Numbered from the stretch's first letter, positions 15,284 through 24,943 are shown. The stretch: 64,000 nucleotides of DNA from Prevotella sp. (GCA_017471465.1 JAFUTI010000020.1:62001-126000), one strand, 5' to 3'. Numbers and translations: made by a program. Notes: generated by a model not told the origin, from the sequence alone.

Positions 15284-16759
15284 CTATCCTACCGTGCCCT
15301 CCAGCGAGACGCTGAGCAGCTTCTGGGCCTCGACAGCAAATTCCATAGGGAGCTTTTGTAAGACTTCCTTCGCATAGCCGTTAACGATGAGGCCGACGGC
15401 CTGCTCGGTGGGGATGCCGCGCTGGTTGCAGTAGAAGAGCTGGTCCTCGCTGATCTTCGACGTCGTGGCCTCGTGTTCGAAGACGGCGCTGTCGTTGTGG
15501 ACATCCATGTAGGGGAAGGTGTGGGCACCGCAGTCGCTGCCCAACAGCAGTGAGTCGCACGAGGAGTAGTTGCGGGCGTTGTCGGCGGTCGAGGCTGCAC
15601 GCACCAGTCCGCGATAGGAATTCTGCGAATGACCGGCGGAGATACCCTTCGAGATGATGGTCGACTTCGTATTCTTGCCGATGTGGATCATCTTTGTGCC
15701 CGTGTCGGCCTCCTGATAGTTGTTGGTGACAGCCACCGAATAGAATTCGGCGGTACTGTTGTCGCCACGCAGAATGCAAGAGGGGTATTTCCAGGTGATG
15801 GCGCTGCCGGTCTCCACCTGTGTCCACGACAGCTTTGAGCCGACGCCACGCAGGTCGCCGCGCTTCGTGACGAGGTTCAGCACACCCCCCTTGCCGTTCT
15901 CGTCGCCGGGATACCAGTTCTGTACCGTGGAGTATTTCACTTCTGCCCTATCCATGACGATGATTTCGACAATGGCGGCATGCAGCTGATTCTCGTCGCG
16001 CATGGGGGCGGTACAGCCCTCGAGATAGGAGACGTACGAGTCGTCGTCGGCGACGATCAGCGTGCGCTCAAACTGTCCGGTGTTGCGGGCGTTGATACGG
16101 AAATAGCTGCTCAGCTCCATCGGACAGCGAACCCCCTTGGGGATATACACAAATGAGCCGTCGCTGAAGACGGCGCTGTTGAGGGCAGCGAAGAAGTTGT
16201 CGCGATAGGGGACGACGGTGCCGAGGTACTGGCGTACCAGGTCGCCGTGCTCCTTGATGGCTTCGCCGATGGAGCAGAAGATGACACCCTTCTCGCGGAG
16301 CTTCTCCTTGAAAGTCGTCTTGACACTCACGGAGTCCATGATGGCGTCGACGGCGGTGTTGCCGCTCAGCGCCAGACGCTCCTCGAGGGGGATGCCCAGC
16401 TTGTCGAAGGTCTCAACAAGCTTAGGGTCGAGACCCCCCTCCGTCTCCCCCGAGGGGGAGTGACCTGAAGCCTCCCCTCGGGGAGGTTTGGAGGGGGTCG
16501 GGTCGGCATAGTACGAGATGGCCTGATAGTCGATGGGGGGCACGTGGACGTGGCCCCACTTCGGCTCCTGCTGCTGTTGCCAGTAACGGAAAGCCTGCAG
16601 GCGGAAGTCGAGCATCCACTCGGGCTCGCCCTTCTTGGCAGAGATGAGCCTGACGATGTCTTCGTTCAGGCCCTTCTCTATCACCTCGGTATGTATATCC
16701 GTCGTGAAGCCGAACTCGTATTTCTGCTCGGCCACCTGCTTTACAAATTCGTTGGCCAT
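15284..16759 (-). CDS. sufB: Fe-S cluster assembly scaffold SufB with an in-frame palindromic-element insertion
   Basis: The 491-residue protein starts at the ATG at 16759, which overlaps the infB stop (TGATG). SufB is the scaffold on which Fe-S clusters are built. Conserved parts are present: [85 protein letters not shown] and YCNQRGI. Between DP (86-87) and [12 protein letters not shown] (111 on), where relatives have a short charged linker, residues 88-110 ([21 protein letters not shown]...) are encoded by a 68-bp palindromic repeat. An intein was considered and rejected because the insert is only about 23 residues. Confidence 0.95.
   Translation of the reverse strand: MANEFVKQVAEQKYEFGFTTDIHTEVIEKGLNEDIVRLISAKKGEPEWMLDFRLQAFRYWQQQQEPKWGHVHVPPIDYQAISYYADPTPSKPPRGEASGHSPSGETEGGLDPKLVETFDKLGIPLEERLALSGNTAVDAIMDSVSVKTTFKEKLREKGVIFCSIGEAIKEHGDLVRQYLGTVVPYRDNFFAALNSAVFSDGSFVYIPKGVRCPMELSSYFRINARNTGQFERTLIVADDDSYVSYLEGCTAPMRDENQLHAAIVEIIVMDRAEVKYSTVQNWYPGDENGKGGVLNLVTKRGDLRGVGSKLSWTQVETGSAITWKYPSCILRGDNSTAEFYSVAVTNNYQEADTGTKMIHIGKNTKSTIISKGISAGHSQNSYRGLVRAASTADNARNYSSCDSLLLGSDCGAHTFPYMDVHNDSAVFEHEATTSKISEDQLFYCNQRGIPTEQAVGLIVNGYAKEVLQKLPMEFAVEAQKLLSVSLEGTVG
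16432..16499 (-). repeat. Complete 68-bp GC-rich palindromic (MITE-like) element inside sufB
   Basis: On the minus strand the order is GACCCCCTCC, AAA, hairpin CCTCCCCGAGGGGAGG, a 10-nt centre, hairpin CTCCCCCTCGGGGGAG, then GGAGGGGGGTC. The two halves are inverted copies of each other, and the ends GACCCCC/GGGGGTC pair. In frame it encodes [11 protein letters not shown], identical to the copy in argC (48787-48860). Confidence 0.85.
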
Positions 16760-19677
16760 CACAGTTTCTGTTCTACCTCAATCTCGGTGAAGGTCTCGAT
16801 GATGTCGCCGACCTCGATGTCGCCCCAGTTAACGAGCGAGATACCGCACTCCAGACCGGTAGCCACCTCCTTGGCGTCGTCCTTGTAACGCTTCAGGGCG
16901 TCGATGTTGGCGGTATGGATAACGATACCGTCGCGGATGACACGAGCCTTGTCCTTGTTGTGAACCTTGCCCTCGGTGACCAGACCGCCGGCCACGGTGC
17001 CGACCTTCGAAATCTTGAACACCTGCTTGACCTCGATCTCGCCGGTGACGATCTCCTTCTTCACCTTGTCGAGCATACCCTGCATCGTAGACTTCACCTC
17101 GTCGATGGCGTCGTAGATGATAGAATAGGTGTTGATCTCAACACCCTCGCGCTCAGCCAGACGACGGGCCTCGCTGCTGGGACGTACCTGGAAGCCGACG
17201 ATGATGGCCTCGGAAGCCGATGCCAGCATGACGTCGTTCTCCGAAATCTGACCCACGGCCTTCGAGATGACGTTGACCTGCACCTTCTCGGTAGACAGTT
17301 TGATGAACGAGTCGCTGAGAGCCTCGATACTACCGTCGGTGTCGCCCTTGACGATGATGTTCAACTCATGGAACTCACCCAGTGCGATGCGGTGTGACAG
17401 CTCGTCGAGACCCAGCTTCGTCGTCGTACGCAGACTCTGTTCGCGCTGCAGCTGTACGCGCTTGTTGGTGATGTCGCGGGCCTCCTGCTCCGTCTCCATG
17501 ACGTGGAAGGAGTCGCCGGCTGTCGGTGCACCGTTCAGACCGAGGATGATAGCAGGCTCGGCAGGACCGGCGGTCTCGATACGCTGGTTACGCTCGTTGA
17601 ACATCGCCTTGATCTTACCGTAGCTGGTACCGGCGACGACGATGTCGCCCTGCTTCAGTGTGCCGTTGGAGACGAGCACCGTAGAGACATAGCCGCGACC
17701 CTTGTCGAGACTCGACTCGATGATGCTGCCCGTAGCCTTGCGGTTGGGGTTGGCTTTCAGGTCGAGCATCTCAGCCTCAAGGAGCACCTTCTCCAGCAGT
17801 TCGTCGACGCCGAGACCCTTCTTGGCGCTGATCTCCTGACACTGGTACTTACCGCCCCATTCCTCGACCAGCAGGTTCATGTTGGCCAGGTCCTCGCGGA
17901 TCTTATCGGGATTGGCACCGGGCTTGTCTATCTTGTTGATGGCAAACACCATCGGCACGTTGGCAGCCTGAGCGTGGGCAATGGCCTCCTTGGTGGTAGG
18001 CATCACCGAGTCGTCGGCAGCAATGATGATGATGGCGATATCCGTCACCTGGGCACCACGGGCACGCATAGCCGTGAAAGCCTCGTGGCCGGGGGTGTCG
18101 AGGAACGTAATCTGTCGGCCGTCCTTCAGCTTCACGTTGTAGGCACCGATGTGCTGGGTGATGCCGCCGGCCTCACCGGCAATGACATTCGTGTTACGGA
18201 TGAAGTCGAGCAGCGAGGTCTTACCGTGGTCGACATGGCCCATCACCGTCACGATGGGGGCGCGGTTGACGAGGTCGTTCTCGTCGTCCTCCTCCTCGGT
18301 GATGGCGTTCTGAACCTCAGCAGAGACATATTCCGTGGTGAAGCCGAACTCCTCTGCCACGATATTGATGGTCTCGGCGTCGAGGCGCTGGTTGATGGAC
18401 ACCATGATGCCGATAGACATACAGGTACCGATGACCTGGTTGACACCGACGTTCATCATCGTGGCCAGTTCCGACACCGTCACGAACTCGGTCAGCTTCA
18501 GCACCTTGCTCTCGGCGGCCTCGGCAGCCATCTCCTCCTGCATACGCTCGGCGACAGCGTCGCGCTTCTCGCGGCGGTACTTGGCACCCTTCTTGTTCTG
18601 GTTCTTCGTCGTCAGACGGGCCAGCGTCTCCTTGACCTGACGTGCTACTGCCTCATCGTCAACCTCCAACGGCTTCTGCGACTGGCGGTTCTTGTTCTTC
18701 TTGTTCTTGCCGCCTTGCTGCTGGCCGTCGCTGAAGTTCTGGTTGTCGCCTTGCGAGCGGCCGTCGTTCGGGCGACCGCCTTTCTGCTTGTTCTTGTTCT
18801 TGCTCTTCAGACTCTCGCTCTTGGCCTCGGCCTCGATGTCGACACGCTCCTTGCCGATGCGCACGCGCTTCTTCTTCTCGCTGCGCTGCTGGGCCAGTTT
18901 CTCCTCGCGCTCCTTCTTCTTCTCCTCCTTCGACTTCTTCTTCGGACGGGTACTCTGGTTCAAGGCGTCAAGGTCGATCTTGCCCACGACATTGAGGTTG
19001 GGCATAGCCTTCTGCTCGGTCTTGAGCTTGAAGACTTTCGGTTCTGTCGCGGTAGTGGCAGCAGCAGGCTGCTCGGCTTCTTTGCGCTCTTCAGCCTGTA
19101 CAGGCTCTTCGGTTGATGCGGGCTCTTCGGGCGCTTCGGGCTGTGCCACCGGAGTGGGGGCGGGGGCTTCAGGCTCTGTCTGAGGCTCTGGTTCCTGAGT
19201 GAGCTCCGGGGCTGTCGTTGCGACGGGCTCCTCGGTGACTACGGGCTTTTCTTCTGTAGCGACAGGCTGCTTCTCTTCGGCAACCTCCTCTTTAGCCGGA
19301 CTCTCGGCAGCAGTCTCCGGCTGGGGCGTCGTCTTAGGAGCAGGGGCGGCAGGGCGCTTGTTGAGACTATCCAGGTCGATCTTGCCCAGGGGCTTAAACT
19401 GCTGGCGAGTCTCTTTCTTAGGCGCCTCTTCTTTCTTCACCTCTTTCTCCTTTTCTTTTTCTTTCTTCTTCGGGAAGATCATCTCGGCCTGCTTCTTGAT
19501 GGCTTTGTCACCATTGAACTCGTTGACCAGCGCCTCGTATTGCTCGTCGCTGATCTTCGTGTTAGGGGTGGCATCGTCTTTCACCTCGCCGAGGCTGCTC
19601 TTTTTCTTTAGGAAATCAACTGCCGTTTGAAGTCCTATGTTCAGTTCTGATAAAACCTTATTTAATCTTACTCCCAT
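16759..19677 (-). CDS. infB: Translation initiation factor IF-2
   Basis: IF-2 is the GTPase that places initiator tRNA on the ribosome. The 972-residue protein has a long acidic, Pro/Glu/Ala/Lys-rich N-terminal arm (about residues 60-330). The IF2_N domain follows (about 405-460, [16 protein letters not shown]). The G domain starts near residue 480, with GHVDHGKTS (G1), DTPGHEAF (G3) and NKIDKPGAN (G4). Domains II-IV end in QKL. Its stop overlaps the sufB ATG by one base, and nusA and rimP lie upstream, the usual Bacteroidetes order. A four-helix-bundle gene with inverted-repeat ends now separates it from nusA. Confidence 0.97.
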   Translation of the reverse strand: MGVRLNKVLSELNIGLQTAVDFLKKKSSLGEVKDDATPNTKISDEQYEALVNEFNGDKAIKKQAEMIFPKKKEKEKEKEVKKEEAPKKETRQQFKPLGKIDLDSLNKRPAAPAPKTTPQPETAAESPAKEEVAEEKQPVATEEKPVVTEEPVATTAPELTQEPEPQTEPEAPAPTPVAQPEAPEEPASTEEPVQAEERKEAEQPAAATTATEPKVFKLKTEQKAMPNLNVVGKIDLDALNQSTRPKKKSKEEKKKEREEKLAQQRSEKKKRVRIGKERVDIEAEAKSESLKSKNKNKQKGGRPNDGRSQGDNQNFSDGQQQGGKNKKNKNRQSQKPLEVDDEAVARQVKETLARLTTKNQNKKGAKYRREKRDAVAERMQEEMAAEAAESKVLKLTEFVTVSELATMMNVGVNQVIGTCMSIGIMVSINQRLDAETINIVAEEFGFTTEYVSAEVQNAITEEEDDENDLVNRAPIVTVMGHVDHGKTSLLDFIRNTNVIAGEAGGITQHIGAYNVKLKDGRQITFLDTPGHEAFTAMRARGAQVTDIAIIIIAADDSVMPTTKEAIAHAQAANVPMVFAINKIDKPGANPDKIREDLANMNLLVEEWGGKYQCQEISAKKGLGVDELLEKVLLEAEMLDLKANPNRKATGSIIESSLDKGRGYVSTVLVSNGTLKQGDIVVAGTSYGKIKAMFNERNQRIETAGPAEPAIILGLNGAPTAGDSFHVMETEQEARDITNKRVQLQREQSLRTTTKLGLDELSHRIALGEFHELNIIVKGDTDGSIEALSDSFIKLSTEKVQVNVISKAVGQISENDVMLASASEAIIVGFQVRPSSEARRLAEREGVEINTYSIIYDAIDEVKSTMQGMLDKVKKEIVTGEIEVKQVFKISKVGTVAGGLVTEGKVHNKDKARVIRDGIVIHTANIDALKRYKDDAKEVATGLECGISLVNWGDIEVGDIIETFTEIEVEQKL

Positions 19678-19690
19678 AATCTAAGTTAAA

Positions 19691-20155
19691 AGTGAATAGT
19701 GAAAAGTGAAAAATTTGCTTCCGCTCTTCTTGTTCACTTCGTTTCATTTTTTTGTTTTGTTGTCTTTATTGATGATATTAAGAGCGCTAACAGTTCTTTA
19801 CAGTCTCCATTAATACTCTCAAATTCCTTATTATCCAAATACCCCGTATCATTAAGAATATTCAGCCAGTAGAGGGTCTCGTTACATTCTTTTAATGCAA
19901 TGGATAGTTTGTTGATGAAATCTGCTGGGCTCTGTGCATATACTGACTCGCTTACCAATGCTCCTATAGCGGTTCCAGAACGGAAAACTTGGTTTATCAT
20001 TCCGAATTCCTTTGGGCTGCAATTGATATACTTTACCATCTTTACAATCCTTACACCAAAAAGATAGCTTTTCTTGGTCAGTGGCGAGTTGCTATGTTGC
20101 AGATAAGACATTGAGCGGTAGCAAATTTTTCACTTTTCACTTTTCACTATTCACT
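19691..20155. mobile_element. Putative mobile element: four-helix-bundle (S23/IVS-type) gene with 36-43 bp terminal inverted repeats
   Basis: The left end (19691-19726) and right end (20113-20155) are inverted copies of AGTGAATAGTGAAAAGTGAAAAATTTGC(T/A)(T/A)CCGCTC-type sequence. They differ by one substitution and one extra 7-bp GAAAAGT unit. They bound a single AT-rich gene. The right end stops 2 bp from the nusA stop codon. A solo end occurs between sufC and sufD (14441-14482). The gene order nusA-infB is normally uninterrupted, so the segment looks inserted. No transposase is encoded; how it moves is unknown. Confidence 0.7.
19734..20111 (-). CDS. Four-helix-bundle protein (S23 ribosomal / 23S rRNA intervening-sequence family)
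   Basis: The 125-residue, mostly helical protein has the family pattern: an N-terminal KKSYLFGVRIVKMVKYI helix, then the RSGTAIGALVSES turn-helix near residue 65, FINKLSIALKECNETLYWLNIL, and a final helix KELLALLISSIKTTKQ. Relatives are encoded in intervening sequences of 23S rRNA and as stray genes in Bacteroidetes. Structural relatives include the Avd accessory protein of diversity-generating retroelements, but no reverse transcriptase or variable repeat is near. Codon use looks AT-richer than in nusA and infB. It is oriented with the operon and so would be co-transcribed. Function is unknown. Confidence 0.85.
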   Translation of the reverse strand: MSYLQHSNSPLTKKSYLFGVRIVKMVKYINCSPKEFGMINQVFRSGTAIGALVSESVYAQSPADFINKLSIALKECNETLYWLNILNDTGYLDNKEFESINGDCKELLALLISSIKTTKQKNETK

Positions 20156-20157
20156 CT

Positions 20158-21417
20158 TTATTCAAACTCCGCACGGAGGATGTTCAGAACTTCGTCGACG
20201 GTCTCTTCCTCAAGGTCGGCTTTCTCAATGAGCATCTCGCGCGGAGCGTTGATGACGGCCTTGGCGGTGTCGAGGCCGATGGCCTTGATAGAGTCGATGA
20301 TCCACTGGTCTATCTCGTCGGAGAACTCGTCAAGGTAGATGTCCTCGTCCTCTACATTGTCGTTGACGACACGGAACACATCGATGGTGTGCTCAGTCAG
20401 CATCGAGGCCAGTTTGATGTTCATACCGCCCTTACCGATGGCCAGGCTCACCTCTTCGGGCTGGAGGTAGACCTCTGCCTTGTGGTTCTCCTCGTCGAGG
20501 GTGATGCTGCTCACCTTAGCTGGCGAGAGGGCACGCTGTATGAAGAGCTGCGTGTTTGACGAGAAGTTGATGACGTCGATATTCTCGCCGCCAAGCTCGC
20601 GGACGATACCGTGGACACGGCTGCCTTTCACACCAACGCAGGCGCCTACCGGATCGATGCGCTCGTCGTAGCTTTCGACGGCCACCTTGGCACGCTCTCC
20701 CGGCATACGGGCCACGCGCTTGATGGTGATGAGGCCGTCGTTGATCTCGGGAACCTCGGCCTCCAGCAGACGCTCCAGGAAGATGGGGCTGGTACGCGAG
20801 AGGATGATGCGCGGGTTGTTGTTCTCGTTCTGCACTTCCTTGACGATAGCGCGGACGGTCTCGCCCTTATGGTAGCTGTCGGCGGGAATCTGCTCGCTCT
20901 TCGGCAGGTGCAGCTCGTTGCCCTCGTCGTCCATCAGCAGCACCTCGCGCTTCCACATCTGATAGACCTCGCCGCTGACGACGGTGCCCACCTTGTCCTT
21001 GTACTTCTGATAGAGTGAGTCGTGCTCCAGCTCCAGAATCTTCGAGGCCAGCGTCTGGCGCAGGTTCAGGATGGCACGGCGACCGAACTTCTGGAACTCC
21101 ACCTCTTCCGACACTTCTTCGCCCACCTCGTAGTCGGGCTCAATCTTCTGGGCCTCAGAGAGGGCTATCTCCTTGTTCTCGTCCTTCACTTCACCGTCAG
21201 CCACAACGATGCGGTTGCGGTGAATCTCAAAGTCACCCTTGTCGGGGTTTACAATCACGTCGAAGTTCTCGTCGGAGCCGAAAATCTTCGCGATCACATT
21301 GCGGAAACTCTCTTCGAGCACACTCACCAGAGTGGTGCGGTCGATGTTCTTCGTCTCCTTGAACTCTTGAAAGGTCTCAATCATAGAGGGGCCTTTCGCG
21401 TCTTTTCTTGTTGCCAT
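20158..21417 (-). CDS. nusA: Transcription termination/antitermination factor NusA
   Basis: NusA binds RNA polymerase and RNA to modulate pausing, termination and antitermination. The 419-residue protein shows an N-terminal RNAP-binding domain, an S1 domain (about 135-200, GTVVSGEVYQMWKREVLLMDDEGNELHLP) and KH domains containing DPVGACVGVKGSRVHGIVRELGGENIDV and LAIGKGGMNIKLASMLTE. It lacks the C-terminal acidic repeats of E. coli NusA, as is common in Bacteroidetes. It follows rimP after a spacer made of 8-bp repeats. Confidence 0.97.
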   Translation of the reverse strand: MATRKDAKGPSMIETFQEFKETKNIDRTTLVSVLEESFRNVIAKIFGSDENFDVIVNPDKGDFEIHRNRIVVADGEVKDENKEIALSEAQKIEPDYEVGEEVSEEVEFQKFGRRAILNLRQTLASKILELEHDSLYQKYKDKVGTVVSGEVYQMWKREVLLMDDEGNELHLPKSEQIPADSYHKGETVRAIVKEVQNENNNPRIILSRTSPIFLERLLEAEVPEINDGLITIKRVARMPGERAKVAVESYDERIDPVGACVGVKGSRVHGIVRELGGENIDVINFSSNTQLFIQRALSPAKVSSITLDEENHKAEVYLQPEEVSLAIGKGGMNIKLASMLTEHTIDVFRVVNDNVEDEDIYLDEFSDEIDQWIIDSIKAIGLDTAKAVINAPREMLIEKADLEEETVDEVLNILRAEFE

Positions 21418-21440
21418 TAATTTTTTTTATTTTGTTTTTC

Positions 21441-21489
21441 CGTTATGTCGTTATGTCGTGATGACGTTATGTCGTGATGACGTGATGAC
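21441..21489 (-). repeat. 8-bp-period CGTTATGT/CGTGATGA spacer between rimP and nusA
   Basis: About six consecutive 8-bp units (CGTTATGT, CGTTATGT, CGTGATGA, CGTTATGT, CGTGATGA, CGTGATGA) lie between the rimP stop (21500) and the nusA start (21417). It is the same family as 15247-15283. Confidence 0.7.
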
Positions 21490-21499
21490 GCCCCTCCTG

Positions 21500-21967
21500 C
21501 TACTTAAACGCCAGCAGGTACTTCACGGACTTGACCTCATCCATGGAGAAAGTCTTGTCGACATCGACAATGACGGGGCGCTTCTTGCCCTCCACGTGCT
21601 GCTTCTCCTGCGTGGTAATCGTGAACTGGCGGCCGTCGACAGCCTTCAGGATGCCTTTCTGCTTGATGCCATCCTGCTGCAGCACCTCCACCTCGTCGCC
21701 GATATGATTCTTATACTGCTGTTCAACCTTGAAAGGCTGACCCAGACCGGCGGAGCCTACCTCCAACTCGTAATCACCCAGTTCGTCGCCCAGTTTCTCC
21801 TGTAGGAACCGGCTGAGCTCGGCGCAGTCTTCAATCCATACGCCGTCGGCATGGTCAATCTCAATCACGATGCGGTCGTCGGCACTGAAAATGATGTCTA
21901 CCAGGAAGTAGTCGTTGCCTTGCAACCACTCGTCCACCAATGTCTTTAAAACTTCTTTGTTTATCAT
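21500..21967 (-). CDS. rimP: Ribosome maturation factor RimP
   Basis: The 155-residue protein assists 30S subunit maturation. It shows the two-domain RimP layout: an N-terminal alpha/beta domain (YFLVDIIFSADDRIVIEIDHADGVWIEDCAELSRFL) with YELEVGSAGLGQPF, then an SH3-like C-terminal domain (HIGDEVEVLQQDGIKQKGIL). It is the first gene of the rimP-nusA-infB-suf operon, driven by a consensus promoter at 22033-22064 with a leader hairpin. Confidence 0.93.
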   Translation of the reverse strand: MINKEVLKTLVDEWLQGNDYFLVDIIFSADDRIVIEIDHADGVWIEDCAELSRFLQEKLGDELGDYELEVGSAGLGQPFKVEQQYKNHIGDEVEVLQQDGIKQKGILKAVDGRQFTITTQEKQHVEGKKRPVIVDVDKTFSMDEVKSVKYLLAFK

Positions 21968-21991
21968 CTATCGTTGTGTAATTATAATGCA

Positions 21992-22019
21992 AATGAGAGA
22001 CCCGGCCGGGCCTCTCATT
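21992..22019 (-). promoter_or_regulatory. Hairpin at the 5' end of the rimP operon leader
   Basis: AATGAGAG, a one-base mismatch and CCCGG/CCGGG with CTCTCATT form a 28-nt near-perfect hairpin. It starts about 7 nt after the predicted transcription start (about 22026). It could stabilise the mRNA end or regulate the operon. There is no T run, so it is unlikely to terminate the upstream S41 gene. Confidence 0.5.
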
Positions 22020-22032
22020 CCACTGAACGGTG

Positions 22033-22064
22033 CAAAGGTACGAAGAATTTTGCGAACCGCCAAA
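22033..22064 (-). promoter_or_regulatory. rimP operon promoter
   Basis: On the minus strand there is TTTG (22064-22061), 20 nt and TACCTTTG (22040-22033), matching the Bacteroidetes consensus. It probably drives the whole rimP-to-sufD operon. Confidence 0.8.
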
Positions 22065-22067
22065 CTT

Positions 22068-23735
22068 TTATGCCGTTTTTTTCGGTGTAAGCATTTTTTT
22101 GTAGGTTTCCGGCTGCTGTAGCAGGCGGATGGCTTCCTTCAGCTGTTTGTCGTGCTGCAGCCCCGCTTCGATACCGCCGCGCTGGTAGTAGTAGGCCGTG
22201 ATAATCTCAAGTTCTATCATCTGTCGCAGAATGTCCTTATGCTTGTCGATGTCGGTCCCCACGTCGTGCTTGAGTTTGCTCTCCAGCAGTTCGAACGCCT
22301 CGCGGGCCTGTTCGTAGTAGCCCTCGGCTTGAGCCGTCTTCTCCAGGTCCTTGAGCTGTTTCTGGCTGACGGGGTCGTAGGTGAAGCCGCTCTTGATGAC
22401 CTGCTGCTTGAAGTCGGCAAACTCTGCGTCAGTCAGGTGGAACTCTCGCGGTGATGCGATGGTCGGATGCTTGGCGATGTAGTCGACCACCCAGTCGAAC
22501 ATGACTTCGGTAGAGTCTGCTCCTGAAGCCGACAGATAATAGCCAATGTTGGGGATGGTGTCGTTTCGCACTTCCACGTCGGGCGTGATGCCACCGCCGT
22601 CGCGTACCTCACGGCCGGCAGCCGTGTGGAAGACATGGGTGAGCGAGTCGGGGACGCGCTCCCGGTAGCCTCCGCTGCCGTTGCGGCTGTAGTTGATGGC
22701 CTGGATACAGCGACCGCTGGGGATATAGTATTTCGAGGTTGTCAACTTCAGGTTCGTGTTGTAAGGCATGTCAAGGGGTATCTGTACCAGCCCTTTCCCA
22801 TAGGTGCGTGTCCCGAGGATGACGGCACGGTCCAAGTCCTGCAGGGCCCCGCTGGTGATTTCGCTGGCCGAGGCCGTCTCGCCGTTGACGAGCACCACTA
22901 ACGGCATCTCTGTGTCTACCGGCTCCAGACGCGTCTTGTAGGCGTGGTTGGCCTGGCTGATCTTGCCACGGTTCTCGACGACCGTCTGTTCTTTGCCTAT
23001 CCACAGGTTGACGATGTCGACGGCCTCCATCTCAGAACCGCCGCCATTGCCGCGCAGGTCGAAGACCAGCGCCGTGGCTCCCTGTTTCTTCAGGTCGATG
23101 AAGGCACGGCGCACTTCTCTGGCGCAGCCCTCGGTGAACTGGTTGAGGTTGATGTAGCCGATATTGCCTTCCAGCATGCCGTAGTAGGGCAACTCAGGCA
23201 GTTTGATGCTGCGCCGGGTGATCTTGAACTCCATCTTCTTGCCCGTCGAAGGTCGTTGTATCTTCAAGACGAACTTCGTGCCGGCGTCGCCGCGCAGGTG
23301 GCTGCTGACATAGCTCACGTCGCGGTCGGTCATCACCGAGTCGTCGATGCTCAGCACGATGTCACCCTTCTTCAGTCCGGCTTCTGCTGCGGGCATGCCC
23401 TCGTAAGGCTCATCGATGACGATGCGCTTCAGTTTACGGTGGTAGCGTATGAGGGCTCCGATGCCGGCATACTTGCCCGTGAGCATCATCTTCAGGTTCT
23501 TCGTCTCGCTCTCAGGGTAGTATTCCGTATAGGGATCCAGTGAGCGGAGCATGGCCTTGATGCCCGTGGTGACGACCTCGTTGGGATTCAGCGTGTCTAC
23601 ATAGAACAGGTCGAGGTTCTTGTACAACTGGTTGAAAATATCCAAGTTCTTGGCAACCTCGAGATTGTGGTTCTTCTGTGCGAGCGTCACCACCGACGCG
23701 GAAATGGCGAACAGCAGGATGCAGAGTCTTCTCAT
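22068..23735 (-). CDS. S41 family C-terminal processing peptidase (PDZ-containing)
   Basis: The 555-residue protein has a signal peptide (MRRLCILLFAISASVVTLAQ). A PDZ domain (about 85-175, YAGIGALIRYHRKLKRIVIDEPYEG...GDIVLSIDD) is followed by the S41 protease domain (FDLRGNGGG, NGETASASEITSGALQD with the serine near residue 285, and GTRTYGKGLVQ with the lysine near residue 312), so the Ser/Lys dyad is present. A helical C-terminal extension follows. It is probably a periplasmic or outer-membrane tail-specific protease. It begins 2 bp after the DUF3857-like gene and ends the DUF2795-DUF3857-S41 operon. Confidence 0.93.
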   Translation of the reverse strand: MRRLCILLFAISASVVTLAQKNHNLEVAKNLDIFNQLYKNLDLFYVDTLNPNEVVTTGIKAMLRSLDPYTEYYPESETKNLKMMLTGKYAGIGALIRYHRKLKRIVIDEPYEGMPAAEAGLKKGDIVLSIDDSVMTDRDVSYVSSHLRGDAGTKFVLKIQRPSTGKKMEFKITRRSIKLPELPYYGMLEGNIGYINLNQFTEGCAREVRRAFIDLKKQGATALVFDLRGNGGGSEMEAVDIVNLWIGKEQTVVENRGKISQANHAYKTRLEPVDTEMPLVVLVNGETASASEITSGALQDLDRAVILGTRTYGKGLVQIPLDMPYNTNLKLTTSKYYIPSGRCIQAINYSRNGSGGYRERVPDSLTHVFHTAAGREVRDGGGITPDVEVRNDTIPNIGYYLSASGADSTEVMFDWVVDYIAKHPTIASPREFHLTDAEFADFKQQVIKSGFTYDPVSQKQLKDLEKTAQAEGYYEQAREAFELLESKLKHDVGTDIDKHKDILRQMIELEIITAYYYQRGGIEAGLQHDKQLKEAIRLLQQPETYKKMLTPKKTA

Positions 23736-23737
23736 AT

Positions 23738-24670
23738 TTATTTGATCTTCAGATGCGTACTGCCTTCAGGCAAATACGCTGGGGCCGTGCAGTCAGGCGA
23801 TTTGATCCGACTGGTGAAATTGGCAATCGTCTCCCCCTCAGGAAGGATATATTCGCCCACAATCTTGTAGTGGTTGGTGGGACATGACTTCCCTCTCTTC
23901 AAGTCAGACCTGTTGGCATCGTATGCCAGCCGTCCGACCTCTACGCCCGACTTGACAAGCTTGTTGATGGGGACGTTCATGTTGAACTGCAGGAAGGCAG
24001 GAATGTCAATGTCGCATTTTGTGTGTACCGTTGGAATACACTCCTGGAAAACCCAGTCGTAGATGAAGGCGGGTCGGGTGCTCGTGATGTTATACTGGTA
24101 CTCGATGATGCTGCCCACCTGAACATCAGGTACGGTCACGTGCAACACCGTATAGTTGTCGTCGACACGCTCCTTGACGAATCCGCCTGTGTCGATACTC
24201 TTCTTCACGACCTTTCCCTTCTCGTTCTTGGTGAAAACCTTGATCTTCAAGTCCGTCAGTTCGTCGTTGTTGACTGCCTTGTACTGATCACCATTGTAAT
24301 AGGTGATGTCAATGTTGGCGTGCTTGGCTCCGTCGGGCTTCAGAATCTTAGTACGGAGTTTAAACTCGTACTTGACCACAATATTCTCCATGTCAATCTG
24401 GTTCTTGCCGAAATCGTCAATGTTGCCAGAGGTGAAATCAGTGTCAGACCGGTTGTTGTTGAACACCTGGTCAGACAGCTGATACGTCACGTTCATCATC
24501 TTACATAGGATAATGGCATCGGCATGAATGGCTTGGCCCCAGCCGATGTACTCCCATTCCAAATTCGACGGCTTGCCGAATTTCTCGTTAGGCAACTGCG
24601 CATTCGCCATACTTCCGCAGGCGAGGAGTGCGGTCAGTAGAAACAGTTTTCGAAAAGAAGTAATTCTCAT
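23738..24670 (-). CDS. Secreted DUF3857-like protein, short form
   Basis: The 310-residue protein has a signal peptide ending SMANAQ. The body resembles the N-terminal DUF3857 domain of Bacteroidetes transglutaminase-like secreted proteins (YEFKLRTKILKPDGAKHANIDI, LHVTVPDVQVGSIIEYQYNI, FIYDWVFQECIPTVHTKCDIDIP). Full-length relatives continue with a transglutaminase-like domain. This one stops after the beta-sandwich, so it is a binding-type protein or a natural short form. The ATG overlaps the stop of the DUF2795 gene (TGATG), and the S41 protease follows within 2 bp, suggesting joint function in the envelope. Confidence 0.7.
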   Translation of the reverse strand: MRITSFRKLFLLTALLACGSMANAQLPNEKFGKPSNLEWEYIGWGQAIHADAIILCKMMNVTYQLSDQVFNNNRSDTDFTSGNIDDFGKNQIDMENIVVKYEFKLRTKILKPDGAKHANIDITYYNGDQYKAVNNDELTDLKIKVFTKNEKGKVVKKSIDTGGFVKERVDDNYTVLHVTVPDVQVGSIIEYQYNITSTRPAFIYDWVFQECIPTVHTKCDIDIPAFLQFNMNVPINKLVKSGVEVGRLAYDANRSDLKRGKSCPTNHYKIVGEYILPEGETIANFTSRIKSPDCTAPAYLPEGSTHLKIK

Positions 24671-24891
24671 CAGTATTCATCCTCGTTGAAGAGGAAATCT
24701 TCTTTTGTGGGATAGTCGGGCCAGATGTCCTCAATGCTGTCGTAGATGTCGCCTTCGTCCTCTATCTCCTGCAGGTTCTCCAACACTTCGAGCGGGGCAC
24801 CCGAGCGGATGGCGTAGTCAATAAGTTCATCCTTGGTAGCAGGCCAGGGGGCGTCTTCCAACTTCGATGCTAATTCCAGTGTCCAATACAT
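24670..24891 (-). CDS. DUF2795 family small protein
   Basis: The 73-residue acidic protein (MYWTLELASKLEDAPWPATKDELIDYAIRSG...) matches the short Bacteroidetes DUF2795 family. The conserved parts are WPATKDELIDYAIRSGAP, the ENLQEIEDEGDIYDSIEDIWPDYP stretch and the FNEDEY tail. There is no signal peptide, so it is cytoplasmic. Function is unknown. It heads the operon with the DUF3857-like and S41 genes. Confidence 0.85.
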   Translation of the reverse strand: MYWTLELASKLEDAPWPATKDELIDYAIRSGAPLEVLENLQEIEDEGDIYDSIEDIWPDYPTKEDFLFNEDEY

Positions 24892-24943
24892 ATTCTTGCT
24901 GTCTTTATGATTAAACTTACGGTTTGTTTTTTTAATTTGGCCG

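Noticed and set aside
16432..16499. Intein in SufB, a common intein host
   Set aside because: The insert encodes only about 23 residues and has no splicing-domain motifs; it is a palindromic repeat also found in argC.
20113..20155. Diversity-generating retroelement, because the four-helix-bundle protein resembles Avd
   Set aside because: No reverse transcriptase, template repeat or variable target gene was seen nearby.
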